A stretch of 64,000 bases of DNA. Source: CAZPXZ01 sp965221505 (GTDB lineage Bacteria > Pseudomonadota > Alphaproteobacteria > Rhodobacterales > CAZPXZ01). Position numbers and translations under genes: made by a program. The stretch is from NCBI GenBank assembly GCA_965221505.1, contig CBDCSI010000001.1, positions 682,001 to 746,000 on the forward strand, written 5' to 3'. Positions 43,324 to 51,174 of the stretch are shown here, piece after piece. Every line of letters starts with the position of its first letter. Position 1 is the stretch's first letter. Under the pieces are notes generated by a model that searched no databases, was not told where the DNA came from, and worked only from the letters and a program-made list of their open reading frames with translations.

Positions 43324-44274
43324 ATGGACCGGAACGTTCTCGACATCGTGAAGGGGCAGATCCCTCTCCTGACCCTCGCCGCGCTGGTGATCGGCGTCGG
43401 AATCGCGGATCCCTCGTTTCTCCGGTATCAGACCCTGATGGTGCTCATCTCTGACACGATGACCCTGTTTCTGATGGCGTCGGGAGCCACCTTCGTGATT
43501 CTCATGGGCGGCATCGACCTCTCGGTGCAGTCGGTCGCCTCCATGGCGAGCATCGTGGTCGCCCTTCTCCTGCCTGAAATCGGACTGTTCGCCATTCCGC
43601 TGGCGCTGCTGGCCGGCGGCGCGGCGGGACTGGCCGGCGGAGCGTCCCACACCTGGCTGCGCATCCCGTCGTTCATCTCCACGCTCGCCATCGGCGGCGT
43701 GGTCATCGCCGTGTCCTACGTTCTCTCCGACGCCCGTTCCATCAACATCTCCGGCGAAATGCGGGAAGACTACCTGTTCTGGGTCATCGGCGAGACGTTC
43801 GGCGTCCGAAACGAGATCTGGGTCGGCCTGGTGGTGCTGGCGCTTCTGGCCTTCCTGCAGACGCGTACGCCGTTCGGACGCCTGACCCGGGCGATCGGCG
43901 CCGGCGAGCAGGCGGTGATCGCCTCGGGAATTCGGGTCAACCCGATCAAGATCGCGGCGTTCGTCCTCTCCGGCGCTACCGCCGGGTTCTCGGGCGTCAT
44001 GATGGCGGCGCGGATCAGCTCGGGGTCTCCGACGCTGGCGAACGAGTTCCTGCTGCCGGCGATCGCCGCGATCATCGTGGGCGGCACGGCGTTGACCGGG
44101 GGCGTCGGCGGTGTATGGCGGACGTTCGTCGGCGCCCTGATCATCGCCGTCATCCGGATCGGCATGACCTTCCTCGGCGTGAGCGTGTTCGCGCAGCAGA
44201 TCGTGTTCGGCGTCGTGCTGGTGGCCGCCGTCGCGGCGACCATCGACCGCTCGAAGATCCAGATCGTCAAGTAG
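43324..44274 (+). CDS. RbsC-type sugar ABC transporter permease (second of two)
   Basis: A 316-residue membrane protein with FVILMGGIDLSVQSVASM, RAIGAGEQAVIASGIRVNPI and IVGGTALTGGVGGVWRTFVGALI. It follows the ATPase by four bases and closes the SBP-permease-ATPase-permease operon. It differs enough from the first permease (40812-41798) to be a distinct half of the channel. Confidence 0.9.
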   Translation: MDRNVLDIVKGQIPLLTLAALVIGVGIADPSFLRYQTLMVLISDTMTLFLMASGATFVILMGGIDLSVQSVASMASIVVALLLPEIGLFAIPLALLAGGAAGLAGGASHTWLRIPSFISTLAIGGVVIAVSYVLSDARSINISGEMREDYLFWVIGETFGVRNEIWVGLVVLALLAFLQTRTPFGRLTRAIGAGEQAVIASGIRVNPIKIAAFVLSGATAGFSGVMMAARISSGSPTLANEFLLPAIAAIIVGGTALTGGVGGVWRTFVGALIIAVIRIGMTFLGVSVFAQQIVFGVVLVAAVAATIDRSKIQIVK

Positions 44275-44310
44275 CCCGCCGCGGCAGAGCTTCGGCGAAG
44301 CGGCGCAGTC

Positions 44311-44499
44311 TCAGGGTCGGCGCTGTCGGAGCGAAGGATCCGTGCGATCACTCCGCCGTTCGTCCGCAACGGGCGTCCCGGCAACCGTTCCTGCGCAGAC
44401 CGCGATGCGATCTTCGGTCGCGAGAGCGTCCCGGCCGGTCTCGGCCGCCGGCTCGTCCTGCAGGATTGCCGTACAGGTCGAGAGCACGACCGCAGTCAT
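44311..44499 (-). pseudogene. Truncated VapC-like PIN-domain toxin
   Basis: The frame opens with ATG 44499, overlapping the antitoxin stop (ATGA), the classic layout of a vapBC pair. The 62 residues start MTAVVLSTCTAILQDEPAAE and continue EDRIAVCAGTVAGTPVADER, matching the first half of VapC (usual start V-V-L-D-T-S-A-L-L-A-I-L-x-x-E-P-E-A-E). The first catalytic Asp is replaced by Ser, and the C-terminal half with the remaining acidic residues is missing, since the chain ends after 62 of about 130 residues close to the end of the convergent permease gene. The toxin should be inactive. Confidence 0.6.
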
Positions 44500-44753
44500 T
44501 TCGGCAATCCGTCGTCGCCGTACAAAAAGTCCTGACTGCGGGCTGCGGAGGGCCCCGGGGTTCGCTTGGTCGCGGCCGCGGACTGCACGGCCGCAATCAG
44601 GTCCATGCGCGCATCGGTCTCGCCCGTCCGCCGCAGCGGGACCAGCCTGGCCACCGCGTGCCCGCGGCGTGTGATCACGATCTCTTCGCCTGCCTCGGCG
44701 CGACGGACGAGATCGTTCAATTGTCCCTTCGCTCGGGACATGGAAATCCGCAC
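44496..44753 (-). CDS. Phd/YefM-family antitoxin
   Basis: An 85-residue protein with the canonical DNA-binding half MRISMSRAKGQLNDLVRRAE, AGEEIVITRRGHAVARLVPL. The C-terminal toxin-binding tail has drifted from the usual RALRKG-type motif (it ends QDFLYGDDGLPK). It is followed by a truncated VapC-like toxin with a four-base overlap. As the toxin is broken, the antitoxin is probably a relic or has been kept as a small DNA-binding protein. Confidence 0.8.
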   Translation of the reverse strand: MRISMSRAKGQLNDLVRRAEAGEEIVITRRGHAVARLVPLRRTGETDARMDLIAAVQSAAATKRTPGPSAARSQDFLYGDDGLPK

Positions 44754-45024
44754 CGGCCTGCTCCCCCGATCGGCGATCGTACGCCGTCAATTTGGATCGC
44801 CCAACGGTCAGGATCAAGGGATCCGGGTCCGGTCGCGGAGTCGAGGCCGTCCATGCCGCCCCGGGGCAGCCGAATGGGCCGTCGTCGTTTCCGGGTCGAA
44901 ATCGCGCGGAGGATCGGGCTTTCCGTCCAAACGGTTCGGGGCACGACGAGGTCTGCCTACTCCACGTCGACTCGACGGCCGGGAAGACGGGCGGAAGGAC
45001 CCGGACCGCAGGGTCTCAGGACGG

Positions 45025-46113
45025 TCAGTCGTAGACCAGCCGAAGTCCCTGATGCGAGGTCGAGCTGTCGGGCGAGGTTCCGCTGCGCGCGGCGATACGG
45101 TAGCGGTGGCAGTAGCTGGCGTGGCAAAGGAAGGATCCGCCCTTGACCAGCTTGAAGTCGTCGCCCACGGGCGTCCCCGCGGAGCTCTCTCCTTCGGCCT
45201 GCGGCCGGAACGGCTGCGAGGTCCATTCCCACGTGTTGCCGACCATGTTGAAGAGGCCGTAGCCGTTCGGCTCGAACGACGCCGCCGGCGCCGTGCCGGC
45301 ATATCCGTCCAGTGCGAGATCGACCTCCGGAAACCGTCCCTGCCAGATATTGCAGGGGAAGAAGTCCTCGTCGTTCGGGTGCCGGCTTCCCCAGGGATAG
45401 CGGACGTCGCCGAGCCCCCCTCGCGCGGCATGCTCCCATTCGGCCTCGCTCGGCAAGCGTCCGCCGGCCCAGCGGGCGAAAGCGGCGGCGTCGTTCCAGG
45501 ACACGTGGACGACGGGATGCGCGGGCAGCCAGGAGTCCTCGCTTCCCGTCCCGTGGATCCTGCGCCAGTCCGCGCCCTCGACCAGGCGCCACCAGGGCGC
45601 GGCGGCGACGGCCTGGCTCGGCGGCGAGTCGGGCGACAGGAAGCCTGCGAAGACGAAGGAACTGCCGATTCGCTCCGCTTCGGTCCGGTAGCCGGTCGCC
45701 TCCACGAACGCCTGGAACCGGGCGTTGGTGACCGCGCTTCGGTCGATTCGGTACGGCTTCAGCCTTCGGCGGCGAAGGGGACTCTCCCCGTCCGGACGCA
45801 AGAGCGGCCGGTCCGTCCCGACTCGGGCGATTCCCCCTCGGATTTCGACCGTGTCCCGTCGGTCGGAGCCGGCCGACGCAGGGACGCCGGCGCGGGGCGC
45901 ACCCGCTGCGGCGCCGTCTCCGGTTGCCGGTCGGGGCGGCGCACGGCACCCGGCTCCGGACAAATTCCCTTCCACCGGGCGTCTACCTGCGCGCGGCCCT
46001 CGGCGGGGCGGGACGAGGTTCCGTTTTCCGAACCCTTCGCGCAGCCTCGACATCGCCGATCGCGTTGCGCCGGGGACGGACCGGCGTATGCGAGGCGTCG
46101 GGGTCCCGTGCAC
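45025..46113 (-). CDS. Formylglycine-generating enzyme (SUMF1/FGE)-family protein
   Basis: Up to 362 residues; the FGE domain covers about residues 87-362. It contains RIDRSAVTNARFQAFVEATG, the EGADWRRI segment, HPVVHVSWNDAAAFARWAGG, RLPSEAEWEHAARGG, NTWEWTSQPF and the catalytic SFLCHASYCHRYRIAARS with both active-site cysteines, so oxidation of a sulfatase cysteine to formylglycine is possible (copper-dependent, O2-using). No sulfatase gene lies in the window. The start is unclear: ATG 46113 and ATG 46053 are both possible and neither has a good ribosome-binding site; the first 80 residues are Arg/Pro/Gly-rich and may be untranslated. Confidence 0.83.
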   Translation of the reverse strand: MHGTPTPRIRRSVPGATRSAMSRLREGFGKRNLVPPRRGPRAGRRPVEGNLSGAGCRAPPRPATGDGAAAGAPRAGVPASAGSDRRDTVEIRGGIARVGTDRPLLRPDGESPLRRRRLKPYRIDRSAVTNARFQAFVEATGYRTEAERIGSSFVFAGFLSPDSPPSQAVAAAPWWRLVEGADWRRIHGTGSEDSWLPAHPVVHVSWNDAAAFARWAGGRLPSEAEWEHAARGGLGDVRYPWGSRHPNDEDFFPCNIWQGRFPEVDLALDGYAGTAPAASFEPNGYGLFNMVGNTWEWTSQPFRPQAEGESSAGTPVGDDFKLVKGGSFLCHASYCHRYRIAARSGTSPDSSTSHQGLRLVYD

Positions 46114-46767
46114 AAAGGGCGTCCATAGTGTCCTTGCGCTTACGCATCTGCGTCTCCCGGGTTGCCTGCCGATGCTACGAGACGTATCCGGCCCGTCGGA
46201 GCCGGGCGCCTTTCCGGTCGTCTGGACGCGGCCCCATGATGCAGTTCCGCGGGTTCGAACGCAAGAATTTTCCGACCGTGCGAGTCGCGGTCGCGGGAGG
46301 AAGGTGTGCCGGGGTCAAGTCGATTCTGGCCCGGCGGCGGGGCGACGAGGTGCGCGCGCGGCCGTGCGGCCGGGCGTGCGGCCGCTGCCAGGAGCGGCAG
46401 CCCGCGGGGATGCGGTTCAAAGTTGGATGCCCGCGCTTCGGGTTCGGCTTCGGGAGTTCCCCGTTGCGGTACCCGCCTGTTCACTGGGGTTTATGACTTA
46501 CGGGGCGGCGCGCCGGGACGTTCTGGAATGGATTCTGCCGTGCGCGATCGAAGTCTCGGCGTCCGTGAAAACCTCCACGCCGACCGGAACGGCGACCGAA
46601 TAGATCAGGGACGGATCGCGCACGGCGATACGGCGACGAACGGATTGTTGCCGTTCAGCCGACTGACGCGCGAAGAGTGAGAAAAATTGCGGCCCTTGTG
46701 CAACAGGTAACCAAACGCCTCGGCCACGAGAGCCTTATCCGGAGCGGAATTGCTGCCTCAGAATTGC
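46114..46767 (-). other. Gene-poor region, 650 bases
   Basis: No supported gene on either strand. Open frames are Arg-rich without motifs. A TAACCAAACG sequence near 46710 recalls half of the operator at 39598-39617 but has no partner arm. Confidence 0.4.
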
Positions 46768-47265
46768 TCACTTGCGATTGGGCAGTGCTACCCAGGCGGC
46801 GAGCGCGCGCCTGTCCTTCACGGGGACGGCCATGAAATTACGTATGGCGCGTTCTGCCGTAGAGGCGTCGGAATGGGCTTCCGATTTGGTGATGCGGTAG
46901 GCTGGGTCGTAGTCGGCAGCGTGCCGCTTGGATTGAGCGGCGAGGAAGGCGTCCCTGAAGTCCCGAATCGGTCTTGGAAACGCCTTCATCGTGTTCGAAT
47001 CCTTCAGTCGGTCCCTAACTACGCCGTGCTGGATTGCGCGATAGGCTTGCTGCCAAGCCTGCTTACTGTTGTTCGATCCTTCAGTGCCGATCAGCGTGTT
47101 GGCGCAGTTTTGGCAGAGGGCATGGAACAGCGCGTAGTAGACTGTGCTGACGGCACGACGGAGATCGGCTTGGCGGGGCCTCCGCCTGCCTGTAGCAGCC
47201 AGACGCCGCGCGGTCCGGATCAGGTCAAGCGGCTTCAGTGTAAATCTCCGCTTCGTCCTCCGCAA
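46768..47265 (-). CDS. HEPN-like helical protein, second gene of a two-gene unit
   Basis: Up to 165 residues with the HEPN-type helix AVSTVYYALFHALCQNCANTL, then AWQQAYRAIQHG, FPRPIRDFRDAFLAAQ and KRHAADYDP. HEPN proteins are small helical bundles that often act as RNases in toxin or defence systems, but the R-x4-6-H catalytic motif is not evident here, so RNase activity is doubtful. The frame starts with TTG 47265, overlapping the preceding gene by 41 bases; CTG 47238, just before the conserved KPLDLIRTARRLA, is an alternative. A fragment of the same gene occurs again at 47831-47915. Lower GC than the flanks. Confidence 0.65.
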   Translation of the reverse strand: MRRTKRRFTLKPLDLIRTARRLAATGRRRPRQADLRRAVSTVYYALFHALCQNCANTLIGTEGSNNSKQAWQQAYRAIQHGVVRDRLKDSNTMKAFPRPIRDFRDAFLAAQSKRHAADYDPAYRITKSEAHSDASTAERAIRNFMAVPVKDRRALAAWVALPNRK

Positions 47266-47770
47266 CGCAGGAAATCACGGGGAAGCGATTCTCGCCATGC
47301 TCGGCAAGTACAGGCCGAAGTTGTCGCACGACCCCGTACGCATTCGGGATGCAATTGCTCGGACGGTAGACTGCGATGACCCGTAGATATGGATCTTCGT
47401 ACTCGTCCACAGCGTCCTCAAGCATCACGGAGATCACCGAAATCGGGCTCAACAGCCGGTTCAGTTGTTCCTGTATGATCCGCTCCAACGAACTGTTGCT
47501 CTCTTTCACGGCATTGCTCATCGACGCTCTCCTGACCTTGACGGATGCAATCGTCCACTTCGCGGCGCATTCTCGACACGTGTTGCTGCTGGGGCGGTCG
47601 AGTCCTCGGCCGGCTCATTGACGGATCCGCTCCGAATCGGAGCCGGGCATGGCGCTTTGCGCAACCCCCAGCTATACCACAATGTCCGGTCCGGCGCGCT
47701 GCGCGAGGAGTCCCGCTCTCGGCGTGTTGGCGCTGCAGTCGACCGGATGTCATGCCGGACATCCTCGCGA
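47154..47770 (-). repeat. Tandem duplication, copy A
   Basis: This stretch aligns with 47831-48450 at an offset of 677 bases. The 297-base gene inside it has about 80-85% identity by eye, and matching segments extend into the start of the HEPN gene on one side and about 150-240 bases upstream of the small gene on the other, including ACCACAATGTC. The divergence shows an old duplication. Confidence 0.7.
47225..47521 (-). CDS. Unknown 98-residue partner of HEPN-like protein (copy A)
   Basis: A 98-residue soluble protein: LERIIQEQLNRLLSPISVIS, VMLEDAVDEYEDPYLRVIAV, then RQLRPVLAEHGENRFPVISC and an acidic end EDEAEIYTEAA. The layout (amphipathic N-terminal helix, then alternating beta and alpha) is like a small dimerising regulator, but I recognise no family. 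AGGAG lies seven bases before ATG 47521. A paralogue of identical length lies at 47902-48198. An extended -10-like TGGTATAGC (minus strand, 47671-47678) about 150 bases upstream is conserved in both copies. Confidence 0.7.
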   Translation of the reverse strand: MSNAVKESNSSLERIIQEQLNRLLSPISVISVMLEDAVDEYEDPYLRVIAVYRPSNCIPNAYGVVRQLRPVLAEHGENRFPVISCVAEDEAEIYTEAA

Positions 47771-47830
47771 CCGACCGAGCGGCGTACTGACTTCCACTTT
47801 CCGGGGACGCGTCGGCGGGTAGTGGCCGGG

Positions 47831-47915
47831 CACGACGGAGATCGGCCTGGCGAGGCCTTCGCCTGCCGGTAGCAGCCAGACGTCGCGCGGTCCGGATCAG
47901 GTCAAGCGGCTTCAG
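47831..47915 (-). pseudogene. Truncated HEPN-like gene fragment
   Basis: In the frame that follows the copy B small gene, the sequence encodes KPLDLIRTARRLAATGRRRP and RQADLRRA, identical over 28 residues to the start of the HEPN-like protein at 46768-47265. Homology then stops and unrelated residues follow. This is the remnant left by the tandem duplication. Identity of the protein against silent differences in DNA suggests purifying selection acted before truncation. Confidence 0.7.
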
Positions 47916-48198
47916 TGTAGATCCCCGCTTCGTCCTCCGCGACGTAGGAAATCACGGGGAAGCGATCCTCGCCGTGCTCGGCGAGCACCGGCCGAAGATG
48001 CCGCACGACGCTTAAGGTTTCCGGTATGCAATCGCTCGGACGGTAGATCGCCCTGACCTCAAGGTATGGATCGTCGTACTCGTCTACAGCGTCCTCCACC
48101 ATAACGGAGATCACCGAAACCGGGCTCAGCAGCCGGTTCAGCTGTTCCTGGATAATCCGCTCCAACGATTCGTTGCTCCTCTTCTCGGCGTCGCTCAT
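47902..48198 (-). CDS. Unknown 98-residue protein (copy B, paralogue of 47225-47521)
   Basis: Same length and layout as copy A: SLERIIQEQLNRLLSPVSVI, MVEDAVDEYDDPYLEVRAIY and RHLRPVLAEHGEDRFPVISY. Differences are mostly conservative or silent, so both copies have been under selection as proteins. ATG 48198 follows AGGAGG with seven bases spacing; the longer frame from 48240 adds 14 residues without match in copy A. Its downstream HEPN partner is truncated, so this copy stands alone. Confidence 0.7.
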   Translation of the reverse strand: MSDAEKRSNESLERIIQEQLNRLLSPVSVISVMVEDAVDEYDDPYLEVRAIYRPSDCIPETLSVVRHLRPVLAEHGEDRFPVISYVAEDEAGIYTEAA

Positions 48199-48862
48199 CG
48201 ACGTCCTCCTGGCCTTGACGGGCCGACCCGTCCGGTTCACGGCGCGTTCTCGCTACCCCTTCCTGCTCGGAAGGCAGAGTTCTCAACCGAATTCTCGCCG
48301 CCTGCGCACTGGAACGCAGCGGTGCGCGGCGCATTCCGTATCGGCTTCGCGCCCGTTTTACCACAATGTCAGGTCCGGTGCCCGACGGGAGGAACGGAGT
48401 CTCGGTCTCGACAGGTCGTCGCTGCCGACGACCGGACGTCGTGCAGGATCGTAGTGCAACCTCCTGCACGGTCTGCCGTTTCCCGTTTCCGGGACAGCAT
48501 GGGCGGAGCGGCTTCGGGAAAGCGGCACAATGCCCTCTCTCGAGGAGCGGGCGCTCTGGGGGCAGGCACGAAGCGGACTTCCGCGAGTCCCGGAGATTCC
48601 TCGTCCAGGGCGAAGCCACGCACTCGGCGAAGGGGGAGTCGGTCCGGACACGCTTCGTAGCCGTGTCGAGCGAGGGCAACGGGGGTCAGGATTCTCGGAA
48701 GAGCGGTCTCGTGCCGGACGGTTTCGCTTTCGCGCTGGGTATCCTCGACCGGAACCGGGGGCGGTTCGCAGGCGACGGCCGCATCGCGCCGCGTGACCGG
48801 TCGTCGAAGCGATCGCGTTCGCATGGCCGTCGGGCGGACGCAAGTCGGGACGGCGCGGCCGC
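48199..48862 (+). other. Region between HEPN duplication and C1 cluster
   Basis: About 660 bases without a supported gene. The left third belongs to the duplicated upstream segment (TTGTGGTAAAAC on the minus strand, 48355-48366, is a possible -10 region of the copy B gene). The remaining open frames are Arg-rich and motif-free. Confidence 0.4.
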
Positions 48863-48896
48863 TTGCGGCTGCAGCAAAAATGTGGTATACCATATG
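48863..48896 (+). promoter_or_regulatory. Promoter with GntR/FCD-type operator TGGTATACCA
   Basis: TTGCGG (48863-48868) and TATACC (48886-48891) are spaced by exactly 17 bases. A perfect ten-base palindrome TGGTATACCA (48883-48892), extendable to ATnTGGTATACCAnAT (48880-48895), covers the -10 box. This is the form bound by many FCD-subfamily GntR repressors, and such a gene lies at 51175-51927 in the same cluster. Repression relieved by a carboxylic-acid ligand is the simplest reading. The first gene starts at 48940. Confidence 0.65.
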
Positions 48897-48939
48897 CCAA
48901 GGCGACGCAGCCGAATCGCCGACCGGCAGGAGAGGCGGA

Positions 48940-50115
48940 ATGTTTCTGTCAGAGCACCGCGCAAAGGAGATACTCGCCCAGTACGGAATTGTGCCGCCCG
49001 ACGGGGAGACGGCCGATTCCGGAAAGGATGCGGAGCGCGTGGCGCGCGCGCTGGACTGCAGCCGGTATGCCGTAAAGGCGCAAATTCCCGCCGGCGGTCG
49101 GGGATTGGCCGGCGGGGTGCGCATGGCGGCGACGCCGGGAGAGGTTCGACGGAGCGCCGAATCGCTGCTCGGCACGAGGCTGGTGACCGTACAGACCGGA
49201 CCGGAGGGCGAACGCGTCGACCGGGTACGCGTGGAAGCGGCGGTCGTTGCGCAGAGGACGCTCTATCTCGCCGTCGCCGTCGACGAGACGCGCGCGGTGT
49301 CGGTGCTGCTCGGCGCGTCCGAGGGCGGCACGGAATTCGAGGAGCGCATGCGGGAATCGCCCGACTTGCTCGAAACGCTCGACCTTCCGCTGCAGGGCGA
49401 ACCGGCGCCGGAGGAACTCGGTTCGTTCGCGCGCCGGCTCGGTATCGAGGGAGAGGAGCGGGAGGCGTTCGTCCGACTGGCCGGGCAGGTCTCGCGGGCT
49501 GCGCGGGAGAGCGACGCTCTCCTGGTCGAGATCAATCCGCTCGTCCTGTCCGCGGACGGCGCCTGGATCGCGGTGGACGCCAAGATGGTCCTGGACGGAA
49601 ACGCGCTCTACCGGCACCCGGAGTTCGAACCGCTGGTCTACGAGGCGAACCGCGACGAACGGGAGCGGGTCGCGCGCGAGAACGAAATCAACTTCCTCAA
49701 GATGCAGGGGGACGTAGGCCTGGTGGCGAACGGCGCCGGGCTCGGTCTCGCGACGACGGACATGGTGATCGAGGCGGGCGGCAAGCCGGCAAACTTCATG
49801 GATATCCGCACGACGGCGCGGAGTTTCCAGATCGCCGGCGGCGTCCGCCTGCTGCTCGACGATCCGTCCGTGAAGGTGATTCTCGTCAACGTCCACGGCG
49901 GCGGCATGACGGTCTGCGACACGATCGCCGAAGGGATCAACTTCGCCTACATGCGTTCGCGACGCCGCCTTCCCATCGTGTTCCGCGCCGCCGGGCAAAA
50001 CGCGGACTGGGCCCGAACCGTCATGCGCGACCGCCAGCTGCCGTTCGAGGCCTGCGACGACATGACGACGGCGGTACGTCGCGCCGTCGAGATCGCGTCC
50101 GGGAAGGGGCGATGA
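48940..50115 (+). CDS. ADP-forming acyl-CoA ligase beta subunit (SucC/malate-CoA ligase MtkA-like)
   Basis: A 391-residue ATP-grasp protein like SucC (388). The start MFLSEHRAKEILAQYGIVPP replaces the usual IHEYQAKELL motif; KAQIPAGGRGLAGGVRMA is the nucleotide-binding Lys/Gly segment; LLVEINPLVLSADG, WIAVDAKMVLDGNALYRHPE and the C-terminal ANFMDI and VNVHGGGMTVCDTIAEGI contact CoA and the alpha subunit. It would form an acyl-CoA from a dicarboxylate, hydroxy acid or related acid using ATP. AGGAGAGG precedes ATG 48940. The alpha subunit follows after 61 bases. Because the pair heads a C1/CoA cluster and a central-metabolism operon is not nearby, it is more likely a catabolic ligase than the TCA-cycle enzyme. 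Confidence 0.88.
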   Translation: MFLSEHRAKEILAQYGIVPPDGETADSGKDAERVARALDCSRYAVKAQIPAGGRGLAGGVRMAATPGEVRRSAESLLGTRLVTVQTGPEGERVDRVRVEAAVVAQRTLYLAVAVDETRAVSVLLGASEGGTEFEERMRESPDLLETLDLPLQGEPAPEELGSFARRLGIEGEEREAFVRLAGQVSRAARESDALLVEINPLVLSADGAWIAVDAKMVLDGNALYRHPEFEPLVYEANRDERERVARENEINFLKMQGDVGLVANGAGLGLATTDMVIEAGGKPANFMDIRTTARSFQIAGGVRLLLDDPSVKVILVNVHGGGMTVCDTIAEGINFAYMRSRRRLPIVFRAAGQNADWARTVMRDRQLPFEACDDMTTAVRRAVEIASGKGR

Positions 50116-50176
50116 CGTCGGCGGATCGGAAGGCGGCGGGCGTCGCTGCCGGTCGCCGGAGCGCGGGAGGTTTCGA

Positions 50177-51055
50177 ATGACAATTTTCGTGTCGTCCTCG
50201 ACCCGGGTCATGGTTCAGGGGATCACCGGCCGCGCCGGTACGTTCTATACCGACTCCGCCCTTCGCTACGGCTCCGCATACGTCGCCGGAGTCCGGCCCG
50301 GCAAGGGCGGCGTTTCGCATGTCGGACTGCCGGTCTTCGACACCGTACGGGAAGCCCGCGACGCGACGGGCGCCGACGCGACCCTGATCCTGGTGCCGCC
50401 GCACCACGCAGCGTCCGCCATGATCGAGGCGATCGAGGCCGAACTCGCTCTCGCGGTCTGCGTGACGGAACGCGTTCCGGTTCACGACATGCTCCGGGTT
50501 CGGGCGGCGCTCAGGGGATCCGCGACCGAGCTCGTCGGGCCGAACTCGCAGGGCGTGCTGGCGCCGGACGTGTGCAAGATCGGCGTCATGTCCACCGCGG
50601 ATGCGCGGCCCGGAGGAATCGGCGTGGTCTCGCGATCGGCTTCGCTCACCAGCGAGGTCGCCGCGAATCTCTGCGCGGCCGGCCTCGGACTTTCGACCAG
50701 CGTCGGAATCGGCGGCGATCCGGTGCACGGCGTCGGCTTTCGCCGGTGCCTCGAGGCGTTCGGCGAGGACCCCGAGACGCAGGGCGTCGTTCTGATCGGG
50801 GAGCCGGGGGGCGCCGAGGAGGAGGCGGCCGCGGAGCTCCTCGCCGGCGGGTCCTTCGGCAAGCCGGTGGTGGCGCTGGTGGTGGGCCGTCACGCGCCGA
50901 GAGAGCGGCGGATGGGCCATGCCGGCACGCTCGAAGCGCTGCCGTCCGGGACCGTGGATTCCAAGGTCAAGCGCCTCGCGGCGGTCGGCGCGGCGATCGC
51001 GGACGACCCCGACCGGGTCGCGGCCGAGATGCTGCGCGCCCTGCGGCGCGGCTGA
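50177..51055 (+). CDS. ADP-forming acyl-CoA ligase alpha subunit (SucD/MtkB-like)
   Basis: A 292-residue CoA-binding subunit. The CoA motif VMVQGITGRAGTFYTDSALR and YVAGVRPGKGG open the Rossmann domain; LVGPNSQGVLAPD has Ser where SucD usually has Cys or Thr near the CoA; SRSASLTSEVA and GIGGDPVHG follow; the phosphorylated His is His248 in RMGHAGTLEALPSG. The active site therefore looks intact. It is cotranscribed with the beta subunit. Substrate is unknown; a 2-hydroxy acid, glyoxylate-like or oxalate-like acid would fit the following genes. Confidence 0.88.
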   Translation: MTIFVSSSTRVMVQGITGRAGTFYTDSALRYGSAYVAGVRPGKGGVSHVGLPVFDTVREARDATGADATLILVPPHHAASAMIEAIEAELALAVCVTERVPVHDMLRVRAALRGSATELVGPNSQGVLAPDVCKIGVMSTADARPGGIGVVSRSASLTSEVAANLCAAGLGLSTSVGIGGDPVHGVGFRRCLEAFGEDPETQGVVLIGEPGGAEEEAAAELLAGGSFGKPVVALVVGRHAPRERRMGHAGTLEALPSGTVDSKVKRLAAVGAAIADDPDRVAAEMLRALRRG

Positions 51056-51090
51056 GGGAGGTCTAGTCTCGGCCGGTGGGCGCGTCGGGT

Positions 51091-51125
51091 TTGACAGGAG
51101 TTGGCATCTGGTGTAAGGGACACCA
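51091..51125 (+). promoter_or_regulatory. Promoter and inverted repeat upstream of the GntR regulator
   Basis: A consensus -35 TTGACA (51091-51096) is followed after 17 bases by TAAGGG (51114-51119). An inverted repeat TGGTGT-AAGGG-ACACCA (51109-51125) spans the -10 box. The half-site TGGT is shared with the TGGTATACCA operator at 48883, so autoregulation by the GntR protein, or binding with a different spacing, is plausible. The regulator ATG lies at 51175. Confidence 0.5.
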
Positions 51126-51174
51126 ACCGCTCGGACGGAGAGCGTTCCGGCGACGCGCGCGGGAGAATTCTCGG

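Larger units (their letters stand above)
47831..48450 (-). repeat. Tandem duplication, copy B
   Basis: Second copy of the unit described at 47154-47770. It keeps the upstream region and the 98-residue gene but only the first 85 bases of the HEPN reading frame before homology ends near 47831, the junction with copy A. Confidence 0.7.

Noticed and set aside
46246..46262. GGGTTCGAACGC resembling a T-loop
   Set aside because: The flanks do not pair as a five-base T-stem and no other tRNA arms are present.
47154..48450. Insertion sequence or CRISPR-like repeat
   Set aside because: The two copies are diverged gene-sized units with no transposase, terminal inverted repeats or short regular spacers.
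48940..51055. Housekeeping succinyl-CoA synthetase
   Set aside because: The neighbours are C1/CoA catabolic genes and a dedicated regulator, not the 2-oxoglutarate dehydrogenase or malate dehydrogenase genes usually linked to sucCD; still not excluded.
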